In this document: positions 16,993 to 26,343 of the stretch, in pieces
Layout: each line of letters starts with the position of its first letter
Numbering within the stretch: the stretch's first letter is position 1
Origin: Leadbetterella byssophila_A
GTDB taxonomy: Bacteria; Bacteroidota; Bacteroidia; Cytophagales; Spirosomataceae
Assembly: GCA_040394735.1 (NCBI GenBank)
Contig: JBEBRR010000035.1
Location: 1 to 42,768, forward strand
Direction of reading: 5' to 3'
Length of the DNA stretch: 42,768 nt
Program-made: the position numbers and the translations under genes
Notes under the pieces: generated by a model
What the model was told of the DNA's origin: nothing
What the model saw: only the letters and a program-made list of their open reading frames with translations
Databases searched by the model: none

Positions 16993-17685
16993 ATGCCCGT
17001 ATTACAAACCATTGATCTTAGCAAGCAATATGGAGAGCATGTTGCGCTTAATGATTTGAACCTTTCCATTGAGAAAGGAGAAATCTTCTGCCTGTTAGGC
17101 CAAAATGGTGCAGGTAAGACCACCACCATCCACCTGATCATGGGCTTTATGCAGCCCATCTCCGGAAATATACTTATCCATGGAAGGGAAGCGGATCGTA
17201 AAAACAGGAAGCAACTGGCCTTTATTCCGGAGGTAGTTCAATTGTATGCCAACCTGAACGGAATAGAGAATCTTGATTTTTTCAGCCGTTTGGCCGGGCA
17301 TAAATATTCTAAAGAAGCTTTGGCCGGGTTCCTGATTAAGGCCGGCCTGGATGAAGAAGTTCATTCCCAAAGGCTCATTTCTTACTCTAAAGGCATGCGT
17401 CAAAAAGTAGGCATCGCTATCACCCTGGCCAAAAATGCAGATCTGATTCTGATGGATGAACCCACCAGCGGCCTTGACCCCAGGTCTGTTGCTGAGTTTA
17501 CCGATATATGCAAAGAGCTGGCAGGGGAGGGGAAGACCATCCTGATAGCCACCCATGATATTCTCAGTGCCGTAAATACGGGTTCAACCATTGGTATCAT
17601 GAAACGGGGGAGCCTGGTTCACACCCTCTCTGCCGGAGGAATCACGGCAAAGGAGCTGCAGGACCTCTACCTGGAAACCATATAA
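16993..17685 (+). CDS. ABC transporter ATP-binding protein (ABC-2 type)
   Basis: A 230-residue nucleotide-binding subunit: Walker A GQNGAGKT (36-43), signature SYSKGMRQK, Walker B LILMDEPTSGLDP and switch His in IATHD. The ATG at 16993 (MPVLQTIDLSKQYGE) is chosen because the longer frame from 16858 would translate operators C and D into a Cys-rich stretch. The two following genes encode ABC-2-type membrane subunits with DUF3526, so this ATPase drives that transporter. ABC-2 systems usually export or act on envelope components, like NosF in the NosDFY system. The promoter region with operators C and D puts the operon under the metal-responsive repressor. Confidence 0.88.
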   Translation: MPVLQTIDLSKQYGEHVALNDLNLSIEKGEIFCLLGQNGAGKTTTIHLIMGFMQPISGNILIHGREADRKNRKQLAFIPEVVQLYANLNGIENLDFFSRLAGHKYSKEALAGFLIKAGLDEEVHSQRLISYSKGMRQKVGIAITLAKNADLILMDEPTSGLDPRSVAEFTDICKELAGEGKTILIATHDILSAVNTGSTIGIMKRGSLVHTLSAGGITAKELQDLYLETI

Positions 17686-17761
17686 TGTACCCGCCTAAAG
17701 GGTGCAATTCCTATAATTCCTCTTTCCCATCTTAAGAAATAACAATAAAAAATGGATAAAT

Positions 17762-19171
17762 ATGATTCAGATTATTAAAAACGAATGGATAAACCTGGTC
17801 CGTAACCGGACTGCCCTATGGTTACTGGGCATACTGGTGGTGCTGTCAGGTTTTACGATCGGGCAGGCGGCCTACCAGTTTAAAGAAACGCTGGAGCACC
17901 GCAACCAGGCAGCCGAACTCATGCGAAGCCGGTTTACGGGTCAGGGTGAAGTAAACCCGCATTCAGCGGCCCATTACGGGCATTTTGTGTATAAGCCGGT
18001 TACCTTTCTCAGCATCCTGGATGAAGGAGTCAACCCTTTTTCGGGCGTATCGCTGTACCTGGAGGGACACCGGCAAAACGAAGCCCTGTTCTCTCCGTCG
18101 CAGCAGAGCAGTTCGTCTGTCCGCTTCGGGCTATTGCGGCTGAACCTCATCCTGCAGATGCTGCTCCCTCTTTTTATTCTGTTTGTGTGTCATAACGCCG
18201 TTAGCCGCGAACGGGAAGAACAGACGCTGAATATGAGCCTTTCACAGGGCATCACCCTGCGGGATCTGGCCTGGGCTAAAATACTGGCCTATTCCATCGT
18301 ATGGTGGGTTCTGCTGGCATTGATTCTTGCCGTAGTGTGGCTGATCACCCCGAGCGGAAGTGACGGGGTCACGCCCGGGCGGGTCGCAGGGCTGTTTCTT
18401 ATCTACAGTATTTATTATTATGTGATCACAGCCCTGGCTGTTTACGTGTCTGCCCGCAGTAAAAGCTCAGGAAATGCTCTATTAACCTTACTGGCCCTTT
18501 GGGTGTTCACTACGGTGATATTGCCCAAGGCTACCGCCAATATCGGGGATAATCTGCATCCGTTGATCTCCCGCCTGGATTTGGAAGAAAGAATCAGTGA
18601 GGATAATAAAAACGGTCTTGACGGACATGACCCGCGAAATGAGCGAACCGTACGGTTCCGCGACAGCCTGATGACCCATTACGGAGTAGATAGCGTGAAT
18701 AAGCTGCCGGTAAATCTCGACGGACTGACCATGCAGGCGGATGAAGAATACCATGATATAGTATACGACAAGCATTTTGACGGCATCCGGGAAACCGTCA
18801 GGAAGCAAAACAGTGTGACCGCATGGACCAGTTGGATCAACCCCTTTGCGGCATTGCGGAACCTCAGTATGAGCCTGGCCGGAACAGACGTTTACCACCA
18901 TTTCGATTTTATGAAGCAGGCAGAAGATTACCGCAGGGTGATCATCAAAAAAATGAACGACGAACAGGCTTACGGCGGCAGTAAAACAGGCGACTGGGAC
19001 TGGACCGTAAAGGGAGATTTCTGGGAGAAGATTAACGATTTCAGCTATGTGCCGCAAACAGCAGGCCAGGCGCTGAAAAATAACGTGCCTGAAACCGCGG
19101 CGTTGCTGTTCTGGCTTTTGCTGGTAAGTATTCTGGTTCATTTTACTGTCAACAAAATTAAAACCGTCTGA
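17762..19171 (+). CDS. ABC-2 permease subunit with DUF3526 domain (first)
   Basis: A 469-residue inner-membrane protein. One transmembrane helix at about 19-37 is followed by a periplasmic loop (38-125), four or five helices between about 130 and 260, a large periplasmic domain (260-440) and a final helix (445-465). The SREREEQTLNMSLSQGITL segment is the usual cytosolic coupling region of ABC-2 permeases. The DUF3526 subgroup occurs in pairs in Bacteroidota. It follows the ATPase by 76 bases and precedes its paralogue by 1 base. The substrate is unknown. Confidence 0.82.
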   Translation: MIQIIKNEWINLVRNRTALWLLGILVVLSGFTIGQAAYQFKETLEHRNQAAELMRSRFTGQGEVNPHSAAHYGHFVYKPVTFLSILDEGVNPFSGVSLYLEGHRQNEALFSPSQQSSSSVRFGLLRLNLILQMLLPLFILFVCHNAVSREREEQTLNMSLSQGITLRDLAWAKILAYSIVWWVLLALILAVVWLITPSGSDGVTPGRVAGLFLIYSIYYYVITALAVYVSARSKSSGNALLTLLALWVFTTVILPKATANIGDNLHPLISRLDLEERISEDNKNGLDGHDPRNERTVRFRDSLMTHYGVDSVNKLPVNLDGLTMQADEEYHDIVYDKHFDGIRETVRKQNSVTAWTSWINPFAALRNLSMSLAGTDVYHHFDFMKQAEDYRRVIIKKMNDEQAYGGSKTGDWDWTVKGDFWEKINDFSYVPQTAGQALKNNVPETAALLFWLLLVSILVHFTVNKIKTV

Positions 19172-19172
19172 A

Positions 19173-20561
19173 ATGAAAAACATACTATCTTTTGAATGGA
19201 AGCTCTTTATTAGGAGCAAAACGGAAGTGCTGATATGGCTGTTCATGCTGATCTCCGGCCTGTATGCCATTTTCTACGGCACGTCATTTCAGCAGCGTCA
19301 GCAGGAAGTGGTAAGTGCTCTTGACAGCCGCTATAATGCCCGGATACAGCGACAACTCAGCGGGTTTTCTGCGGATACCACTACTAAAGAAGGGAAAGAA
19401 GCGTATAATTACTCCACAGATCCGTTTCTGAACGAATACCGGGTGGGCACTATGGTATGGAAGACTCCGGCGCCCCTGCAGGCGTTAAGCATAGGACAGA
19501 GCGATAACCAGCCGTTTTATTACAACCTCTGGGTTTACCGGAACGTATACCTGTCCGGCGAGGGGGAGCTGCGTAACCCTGATAAGCTTCTGGCTGGTAA
19601 TTTTGACCTGGCCTTTGTTTTTCTCTATCTTTTTCCCCTACTGATCATCGTCTATACCTATTCGGCTCTGAGCAAAGACAAAGAAGCGGGGATCGCCCCG
19701 CTGCTGGTCTCGCAGGGGCTCTCTCTGCGCAGGTTTGTGGCATGGCGTCTGCTCTTTCGCTTCCTGGTCGTGTTTGCACTGGTGATCCTGTTGTCGCTGG
19801 CAGGATACACCTTCGCAAAAGTGCCTTTTGATACTTTTGTTTTCTGGCTGCTGGGCAATGCCCTGTATCTTATATTCTGGTTTTCTGTGGTGTATCTGGT
19901 GCTTTCCTTCCGGAAAAGCAGTGCATTGTCGGCTCTGATCCTGGTCAGTCTATGGGTGCTCTTCCTCTTCTTTATTCCTTCGGTGATCAATAACCGTTAC
20001 CGGGCAGAAGATCCGGAAAATGTGCACCTCAGCGATCTGAGCAGAGAGTACAGCGGCAGTCTTTGGGACTTGGGCAAGAAGCCCCTGATGGATACTTTGT
20101 GGCATGTGAGACCGCAGTGGGCCAATTACCCGGTGAAGGATACGAACGAGGTGAGGAGCGTGGCTTACTCGTTTCTCAATACGTTGAAGCTAAACGAGGA
20201 AGGCTTCAAAATTGACAGGGATATGATTACAGAGCAGGAGAAACTTCGGAAGCCGGACATCATCAATCCCGCCTCGGCGATACAACGGGCATTGAATGAT
20301 CTCGCCGGTACGGAGACCGACGTTTACGTGACCTTCCGCAAAGATGCCAGCGATTACCAGGTAAAGCGGCTGGAGGCGATTCATGATTTCAGGTTGTCGG
20401 GCAGAAGATTTAACCGCGAGGATTTTCTCAGCTTGCCCGTGTTTCAACCGACGGGAGCTAAAAGCACCCTGTCATTTCTCCAGGCCCTTTTACCCGCGAT
20501 ATACCTGACGCTGATTCTATTGATTGCCGGCATACTGCTTCACCGCCGGACAGCTGAATAG
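19173..20561 (+). CDS. ABC-2 permease subunit with DUF3526 domain (second)
   Basis: A 462-residue paralogue of the preceding protein with the same topology: helix at about 17-32, periplasmic loop, helices at about 145-260 with LSKDKEAGIAPLLVSQGLSL as the coupling region, a large periplasmic domain and a C-terminal helix (LLPAIYLTLILLIAGILL). The two subunits probably form a heterodimer with the ATPase. It ends the operon, just before a strong terminator. Confidence 0.82.
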   Translation: MKNILSFEWKLFIRSKTEVLIWLFMLISGLYAIFYGTSFQQRQQEVVSALDSRYNARIQRQLSGFSADTTTKEGKEAYNYSTDPFLNEYRVGTMVWKTPAPLQALSIGQSDNQPFYYNLWVYRNVYLSGEGELRNPDKLLAGNFDLAFVFLYLFPLLIIVYTYSALSKDKEAGIAPLLVSQGLSLRRFVAWRLLFRFLVVFALVILLSLAGYTFAKVPFDTFVFWLLGNALYLIFWFSVVYLVLSFRKSSALSALILVSLWVLFLFFIPSVINNRYRAEDPENVHLSDLSREYSGSLWDLGKKPLMDTLWHVRPQWANYPVKDTNEVRSVAYSFLNTLKLNEEGFKIDRDMITEQEKLRKPDIINPASAIQRALNDLAGTETDVYVTFRKDASDYQVKRLEAIHDFRLSGRRFNREDFLSLPVFQPTGAKSTLSFLQALLPAIYLTLILLIAGILLHRRTAE

Positions 20562-20580
20562 CCCTGATTTTGAATGATTC

Positions 20581-20613
20581 AAAAGAAATGCCCGACTTCG
20601 GGCATTTCTTTTT
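20581..20613. terminator. Bidirectional terminator between convergent metal operons
   Basis: AAAGAAATGCCCG pairs with CGGGCATTTCTTT around a four-base loop, with A-rich and T-rich ends on either strand. It sits behind the ABC operon (plus) and close to the end of the DUF6850 gene (minus). Confidence 0.85.
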
Positions 20614-20745
20614 ATGAGAGGTTGACCCGCTTATTGATTTTCTTAAAGAAAATGCGACACTTTATAAATAAATAGGGCCAGAATAACTCTATACTATGAG
20701 GGTAACAGGCAGGAGGGAAGGGGTTAATATGAACGGCGGCCTGAA

Positions 20746-22278
20746 CTAGAATAGAAATGAATAGCCCATTGTGCAAAGTGTACGATGGGCTTCTTCTTTA
20801 ACTGTCAGAGACTGCCTATGGTTTACATCGACAAAAAATGACTGCCCCCCCCTTTCGGAGAATATATTCCACTGAATTTTTACCCGTGCGGAAATATGCG
20901 GTGCCGACATAAACGCATAATCTTTTTTTACGATCTCCCGAAGAATAACATTATCGTTTTGGACCCAATACGTGTTTTGCAATACATGGACATAGGCCAG
21001 TTCGGGAATTATTTCCAATTGTCTTTTGTAGGGGAAATACTTTCGTATCAGCCCTTCGGCGCGCCCTTCCAAAGTATTGATGGCGAACCGGCTTCCGGAA
21101 GCTTTATCGGCCTGGGCGTATTTTGCCCATACCGGTAAAATCCCGCCCTTTACTAAAATGCGGGATTTACTCTCGTATTTCCAGGATTGAAGGCTTCCCT
21201 TAACGGTACGTTGGGTATAGCTTACATTCTCCGCCTGGAAAATCTCATCCCGCCCTTTTCCGTCTACCGCGTTAACGGTTAGCATGAAAGATCTCCCGCG
21301 ATTTACATTCCCTTTTGAAACAACAGCACCGCCCTCCCGGGTTACTTCTTTAAACTTTCCGATCGTTTCAGGTCGGGCGATTCCCTCGGCTACGGTTTCA
21401 TTTCTGATCCGGGTACTTCCGTAAAGCAGCATTTCGAAACCGGCGGCCTTCTTTTCCCAGTGAGCTCCGGTACTCCATACCTGCCCTTTACGGTTTCTTT
21501 CTCCGCTCACAAAGGGTACCCTGCTGTAGGTTCCGTACCCCCTTAACCGATAAAGAAGCACATTATTGGTGCCGCGGTTATAGAAGCCCAGCTCATTATT
21601 TTCGAGAACGAAGGTGCCGCCTGCGCTAATACCCGCCCGGCTGCTTTCCGATAACCTGAACACCAGGCCGGGCTGCAGAGAAATACGGCGATAACGGTAA
21701 AAGGGCTTCGGGTCATTGGTTCGCGCTCCGGTACCGATATGATAATTCAGGTGTAATCCTGAAAACAGAATTCCCCTGAAAGGGCGGGCAGAAACATCCA
21801 GGCGGGCATCAATATGGTCTCTGTCCCAGTGGCCGCTGCTGCTGTCGGCCCACAGAAACGGATTCCCGTTGTAAGCATTAAACTCGTCTGTCCACTTTAA
21901 GTCTTTATCAAATCTTTTCTCGTAATTAAAACTTCCGAGGTAACCCATTCTCTTTTGTTTCTTCCACCCCTCCGCTCCGGCTGTTAAAGCGGTAAAGCTC
22001 CCCGGCTCGAGCGGCCTCTTCAAGCCACCGGAAACATAGGTGCCGATACCGTATACTTTGCCGTAACCGGGCAATGGCAGAAGCCATAACGAAGCAGAAT
22101 TGGAGGTGATGCTATATACGTTAAGTATCCGCTCATCGGTAAGCGCCTGCAGGCTGTCTGTTTTGGATTGGCCCGCCAAAGCAAAAGGGATAGACAAGAG
22201 TATCAGAGAAAAATATTTCACGCGGGTTAATGGTTTATCCGGTATCCTGAAAAAGGATACCGGAAATTGATTAATCAA
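20746..22278 (-). CDS. DUF6850-family outer-membrane beta-barrel protein
   Basis: A 510-residue exported protein. A signal-like segment (VKYFSLILLSIPFALAG) begins at about residue 20, so translation may start there at a GTG instead of the first ATG. The mature part has alternating beta strands with aromatic girdles (for example RRISLQPGLVFRLSESSRAG) and ends in a hydrophobic strand with terminal Phe (TLCTMGYSFLF), which is typical of a barrel inserted by BAM. DUF6850 proteins occur behind DUF4876 and TonB-receptor genes. It overlaps the DUF4876 gene by 8 bases. Its function is unknown. Confidence 0.78.
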   Translation of the reverse strand: MINQFPVSFFRIPDKPLTRVKYFSLILLSIPFALAGQSKTDSLQALTDERILNVYSITSNSASLWLLPLPGYGKVYGIGTYVSGGLKRPLEPGSFTALTAGAEGWKKQKRMGYLGSFNYEKRFDKDLKWTDEFNAYNGNPFLWADSSSGHWDRDHIDARLDVSARPFRGILFSGLHLNYHIGTGARTNDPKPFYRYRRISLQPGLVFRLSESSRAGISAGGTFVLENNELGFYNRGTNNVLLYRLRGYGTYSRVPFVSGERNRKGQVWSTGAHWEKKAAGFEMLLYGSTRIRNETVAEGIARPETIGKFKEVTREGGAVVSKGNVNRGRSFMLTVNAVDGKGRDEIFQAENVSYTQRTVKGSLQSWKYESKSRILVKGGILPVWAKYAQADKASGSRFAINTLEGRAEGLIRKYFPYKRQLEIIPELAYVHVLQNTYWVQNDNVILREIVKKDYAFMSAPHISARVKIQWNIFSERGGQSFFVDVNHRQSLTVKEEAHRTLCTMGYSFLF

Positions 22279-23470
22279 AAGATTTGGGAGTAGGTTTTCT
22301 TAACTTCTCAAAGTCGCTTGTACTGTTATTGGTATCCTGAAGCACACGACGCCCGTTTATGGTTTTGGCTGTTTTTCTTCGGAAGCTCTGCTGGTTATAG
22401 GTGTCATCTGCATAGACAAAGCCGGCATCCAGTGCCACGGGAATACGTTTGAACGAACCGCTGTTGGCGTCTTTCAGCCCTTCAAATGCGTCAATTACCA
22501 CCGAATTGGGAACTTTTATACGCGCCGGAGTAGCGGCGGAAGCCCCCGGGATAGCCACCTGCTCCAAAGTTTCGTAATCGGTTTTAAAGATGACCAAGCC
22601 CGGTCCGAATACCGGAAGATTCCAGTCGAACCCGCCATTATAATACAGTTTTTCCAGATTAGGTACATCAGGCGCATCGGCGTCGCGGTTATCCGGCCTT
22701 TCGTTATAGGTTTCCCAGTCCGCTTTGGATAAGTCTACCGGACTCGCCGGGTTCAGGTCCTCATTTTTGTGGTTCACCCCGTCCTGCGCGATAATGATGC
22801 TTTTTCCGGGTTCAAGCGGATGCTCTTTCCCGGAGCCGGGAATCCTCCAAACAGTACTTACGTAGGTATTGTTTTTATCCTCATTGAAAGGAGTAGGCAC
22901 ATTGGTAGGGTTGATCAGGCCGGCCACACCGTAGGCATCCGCAATCATGAGCTGATCGAGGTAGATCGTTTCCGTTGAATTATTGTAAATCTCTATAAAC
23001 TGATCGCTGAAATAGGTACCCCCTCCCGGCGTTTCACTTCCGGTGTAGTAGACTTCTTTGATGAGCAGGCTTCCGACGGCACTGCCCTGCAATTGCAGTT
23101 CCACTACAGCATTTTCTCCGCTGATTACTACCAGGCTGTTTTGTACGGCATTTAACGTGATGCTTTCGGCGATGCCGGTGAGCGTAAGTGCTTCCTGCTC
23201 CGAGAGGGTTTTGACTATGCTTACGTTATAGCTGCCGGGAAGAATCCCCGTAAATACGGCTGTACCAGCCTCTGTGGTGACTGCCGTTTTAACAGTTCCG
23301 TCTGCCACTCCGGTGAGCGTAACATGGGCCCCGGAAGCCGGGCCGGTACTGTAGTTGTCAGGAAAAAGTACCTTAACACTTACTTCTGAGGTAAGGAGGT
23401 CGTCGGAATCGTCATTGCAGGAGACGGTAAAAACCATCAGCAGGAATAAAAATGCGAATGCTTGTTTCAT
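22271..23470 (-). CDS. DUF4876-family lipoprotein
   Basis: A 399-residue lipoprotein with lipobox VFTVSC (Cys 18). Residues about 29-105 form a carboxypeptidase-regulatory/SpaA-like beta-sandwich (AVFTGILPGSYNVSI). From about 135 on there is a lamin-tail-like part (LLIKEVYYTGS, QFIEIYNNSTETIYLD), as known for DUF4876. The gene lies 14 bases behind the TonB receptor, so the product is probably its surface-exposed or periplasmic partner, comparable in position to SusD though unrelated. A metal-binding role is inferred from the regulon only. Confidence 0.8.
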   Translation of the reverse strand: MKQAFAFLFLLMVFTVSCNDDSDDLLTSEVSVKVLFPDNYSTGPASGAHVTLTGVADGTVKTAVTTEAGTAVFTGILPGSYNVSIVKTLSEQEALTLTGIAESITLNAVQNSLVVISGENAVVELQLQGSAVGSLLIKEVYYTGSETPGGGTYFSDQFIEIYNNSTETIYLDQLMIADAYGVAGLINPTNVPTPFNEDKNNTYVSTVWRIPGSGKEHPLEPGKSIIIAQDGVNHKNEDLNPASPVDLSKADWETYNERPDNRDADAPDVPNLEKLYYNGGFDWNLPVFGPGLVIFKTDYETLEQVAIPGASAATPARIKVPNSVVIDAFEGLKDANSGSFKRIPVALDAGFVYADDTYNQQSFRRKTAKTINGRRVLQDTNNSTSDFEKLRKPTPKSFD

Positions 23471-23484
23471 TTATAAATTTGATT

Positions 23485-26235
23485 TTAGTTACGTTTAAAA
23501 TGGGTTTTCCCTAAGGGAAGATTAAACTCGAATCCGAAGAAGAGGGGCTCGTTTCTGCGTACAAATCCCTGGCTGTTGGGATTGTAATGCAAAGGCCGGT
23601 GATTGAGGAAATTGTTGGCATAAAATGAAAATCCGTATCCCCTTTTCCATTCTTTGGTAAGCCGGATGTTCATTAAATGCAGTGGCGGATAGCGGCTTGG
23701 AAAGGTCTCGTTTGCTGTTCTTACCAGGTCGCTATACTCTGCTTCCCTGGCCATTTCCGCAGTAAGCTCCATGATTTTGCCTGATTTGTCCATATAGGCC
23801 ACGGGGTAGGGGCTGACGTTCATGGCAGAGGAAGTGCTGATCCATATCGTTTGCACGAGGGCTGAAAAGACGATATTTAATGCGGGAATACGATGGATGA
23901 ACCGCACACTGGTATTCAGTCTTTGGGCTTTTATCCGGGAGGAAGAATGATAAATGCCGATCCTTGAAGGCACCGTATTTCCCTGGTATGCCCGTACGGC
24001 ATCGGTGTAGCGGCCGTCGTCATAGCTGTCGGTTTGAATATAGGCTCCGGTAATGTTAAAGGAGGTATGGATGGCTTTCAGCTCGGAAATGTCAATGGCG
24101 AATTCCACGCCTTTATTAGCGACGTAGCGATTATTTACCGGCACATCGTAAGCTGCGTAAAAAGTGTCTACCATAGCAGGAACAGGGCTTAGCACGGGTG
24201 GTCTGCCTTCCGGTCTGCTTTCTATTTTCAGCTTCTCGTAGGCAAAAGGTTTTACGTCCCTGTTTTGACCTATCCCTCCCCGCGTGGTTTCCTGAAAAGC
24301 AGATGCATTGACCGAAAACCACCGTTTCTCCACATCGATCCCGGCTTCCCACTTCTCTGAAGTGTAGGGATTGATCTTTATACCGTCTAAGGGTATGGTG
24401 CGGGTAGTGATAATGACCAGCCGCTCTTCAGGTTTAACCGCGTAATGATTAAAGTTGATCAGATCAAAATATTTGGTGCCGGGGTAGAGATAATTGAGCG
24501 GCGGGGTCTTACCTGTCACCCCGTATCCGCCCCTTAACCAGATACCCGAAGCTATTTCGGAAGCGAGATTGATCCGCGGAAGAAATAATGCACGGTATCC
24601 GCTTCGGAAAAGACTACCGGTAGCCATGTGATCCAAGCGGCCGCCGATCTGACCGGTAAAGCGCCGGTTTTCAATAGTGCCGGAAAATCGGTCTTCAGCA
24701 TATAAGCCTGACTGATGCAATGCAGGAATTTCCTGATAGCTTCTGGGTCGGTCGCCCACGCTATAATTCTGCCGGGGCGGAGTCAGCAGATCAAACTGTC
24801 TTCCTTCCCCGTAATTGGCATCCATCCGCCATTCAGACCCCGCTATGATCCGGTGCCTGAGGCTCAGGAATTTTTTTACCCACAGGGCCTCTAAACGACC
24901 GTACCCGTTGACGGGTTTGCCGTCTACCGTGGTTTGATTCAGATACTCGCTCCGGCCGTATACGCCTGCCATGGTGGTATCATGCATAGCGGTAGATAAT
25001 GGAAAAAGCTCCCGGGTGATTAAAGACTGGTAGTAGGCCTTTTGGCGGCTGGCTGTCAACGCCACCGTATAGGTCACCTGATCCAGTAATTTGCTATTTA
25101 CCTTCCACTTGCCCTCATTGCTGATTTTAAAGCCATAATCATCGGCATATTGCCTGCTTTGATAGCGGAGATCATCGGCGTCCTGCTTTAACCTGTCGAG
25201 GGTTTTATATCCTGAAAGAACAGTAGTGACCATCAGCTGCCGTATTTGTTTTTGAGAACTCACCTGCCCCTGAATACGGCTATAGGCATTCAGCCTGTCA
25301 CGCACATCACTCCTGGCATTGAGTACATCCAATCCTACATTGAATGCGTGATCCCGGGATGAGTTAAGCATTCCGGCGGTAAAAGCCAGCTGCATGAGGT
25401 TAGGATTAAAACGGGTTCTTACCTGAGGTTTCGATTTTCCTATCCGGGAATTCACGATGACCAGTCCCGAGGTCAGATCTCCATACCGGGCAGACGGAAT
25501 TCCCCGGATTACCTCAATGCTTTCGATATTATCGGCCGGTATTTGCCGCAGGTCATTGCCCCGCCCGGCTACAGAAGAAAATGGTGGCAGGGCAGAAGGG
25601 GAAGAATTAAGAATGATCTGGTCGGTTTGCAGGTTGGCATTGTTACTGACCGGCACGCCATCCATGACTACCTGGGTTCCGAGAGCATTCAAACGGCCGG
25701 CATCCGTAGTGGAGGGTATTTGCCGCAGATTTACCTGCTGGGCAGCGCCCAGGTCCGGATTGGAGGCCAGCTGTCCGGGTACCAGCTGCAGCACGTCGGC
25801 CAGGCTCGTGGGTTGTGTATGAATGATGGCTGACTTCTCAATTACAGAACCGGATCCGAGGGTTTTCGCCTTAGCGGTCACCGAAACCTCTTCAAGACCC
25901 ATAATCCGCTTTTCGAGCAGGATTTCAATTGGGCTGTCCTGGTCAAGGCTAACCGTTCTTTCCTGTGTTACATAGCCTATATACGATACATAGATCGTGT
26001 ATTTCCCGGCGCTTAATCCCGATATCTGAAATCGCCCTTCAGAATTTGTGGAAGTCATTTCTTCATTCTGATCCAGCCTTACCAGTGCTCCGGTAAGCAT
26101 TTCATTGGATCCGGAGTCTTTTACCGAACCTTTTAAAGTTAAGCCGCTTTGAGAATAGATATCACTTTCCGGAAAGAGGACAGCCAGAAAAATAAGCAGA
26201 GGTATATAATATATTTTCGATAACATCCGTGACAA
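23485..26235 (-). CDS. TonB-dependent receptor of the TGCAAC regulon
   Basis: A 916-residue outer-membrane importer with signal peptide, carboxypeptidase-regulatory-like domain (about 33-113), a plug (about 125-265, with QVVMDGVPVSNNANL and IPSARYGDLTSGLVIVNS) and a barrel ending FGFEFNLPLGKTHFKRN. It heads the operon with DUF4876 and DUF6850. Operator E overlaps its predicted -7 element on the minus strand, so its synthesis should be released when the Fur/Zur-like repressor lets go. With the CobW GTPase under the same boxes, zinc or a zinc-ligand complex is the most likely cargo, but this is inference. Confidence 0.88.
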   Translation of the reverse strand: MSRMLSKIYYIPLLIFLAVLFPESDIYSQSGLTLKGSVKDSGSNEMLTGALVRLDQNEEMTSTNSEGRFQISGLSAGKYTIYVSYIGYVTQERTVSLDQDSPIEILLEKRIMGLEEVSVTAKAKTLGSGSVIEKSAIIHTQPTSLADVLQLVPGQLASNPDLGAAQQVNLRQIPSTTDAGRLNALGTQVVMDGVPVSNNANLQTDQIILNSSPSALPPFSSVAGRGNDLRQIPADNIESIEVIRGIPSARYGDLTSGLVIVNSRIGKSKPQVRTRFNPNLMQLAFTAGMLNSSRDHAFNVGLDVLNARSDVRDRLNAYSRIQGQVSSQKQIRQLMVTTVLSGYKTLDRLKQDADDLRYQSRQYADDYGFKISNEGKWKVNSKLLDQVTYTVALTASRQKAYYQSLITRELFPLSTAMHDTTMAGVYGRSEYLNQTTVDGKPVNGYGRLEALWVKKFLSLRHRIIAGSEWRMDANYGEGRQFDLLTPPRQNYSVGDRPRSYQEIPALHQSGLYAEDRFSGTIENRRFTGQIGGRLDHMATGSLFRSGYRALFLPRINLASEIASGIWLRGGYGVTGKTPPLNYLYPGTKYFDLINFNHYAVKPEERLVIITTRTIPLDGIKINPYTSEKWEAGIDVEKRWFSVNASAFQETTRGGIGQNRDVKPFAYEKLKIESRPEGRPPVLSPVPAMVDTFYAAYDVPVNNRYVANKGVEFAIDISELKAIHTSFNITGAYIQTDSYDDGRYTDAVRAYQGNTVPSRIGIYHSSSRIKAQRLNTSVRFIHRIPALNIVFSALVQTIWISTSSAMNVSPYPVAYMDKSGKIMELTAEMAREAEYSDLVRTANETFPSRYPPLHLMNIRLTKEWKRGYGFSFYANNFLNHRPLHYNPNSQGFVRRNEPLFFGFEFNLPLGKTHFKRN

Positions 26236-26246
26236 TGATCTTCAAA

Positions 26247-26261
26247 TGCAACAATGATGCA
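26247..26261 (-). promoter_or_regulatory. Operator E of the TGCAAC family, in front of the receptor operon
   Basis: TGCAACAATGATGCA fits the palindrome with one mismatch. It begins 12 bases before the receptor ATG (minus strand) and overlaps the -7 element. Confidence 0.65.
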
Positions 26262-26267
26262 AATATA
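26260..26267 (-). promoter_or_regulatory. -7 element of the TonB-receptor operon
   Basis: On the minus strand 26267-26260 reads TATATTTG, a match to TAnnTTTG, about 25 bases before the start codon. No clear -33 TTG is seen at the usual distance. Confidence 0.45.
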
Positions 26268-26281
26268 TAGTATAATATTAT

Positions 26282-26296
26282 TGCATCTGTGTTGCA
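26282..26296 (+). promoter_or_regulatory. Operator F of the TGCAAC family
   Basis: TGCATCTGTGTTGCA fits the palindrome with one mismatch. Its right half contains the -33 TTG of the promoter of the plus-strand lipoprotein gene. Confidence 0.65.
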
Positions 26297-26321
26297 TTAA
26301 TAAAATATCTTTCTAATTTTG
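26292..26321 (+). promoter_or_regulatory. Promoter of the lipoprotein gene, overlapped by operator F
   Basis: TTG at 26292-26294, exactly 19 bases, then TAATTTTG at 26314-26321. The geometry equals that of the promoter at 14683-14712, including the origin of the TTG in the right half of an operator. The expected start point is about 15 bases before the ATG. Confidence 0.65.
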
Positions 26322-26343
26322 CGACAGACTTAACCCGCCCGGC

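Noticed and set aside
18488..19270. 260-codon minus-strand ORF opposite the DUF3526 genes
   Set aside because: It is a shadow of two well-supported coding genes and crosses their junction; its residues show no domain pattern.
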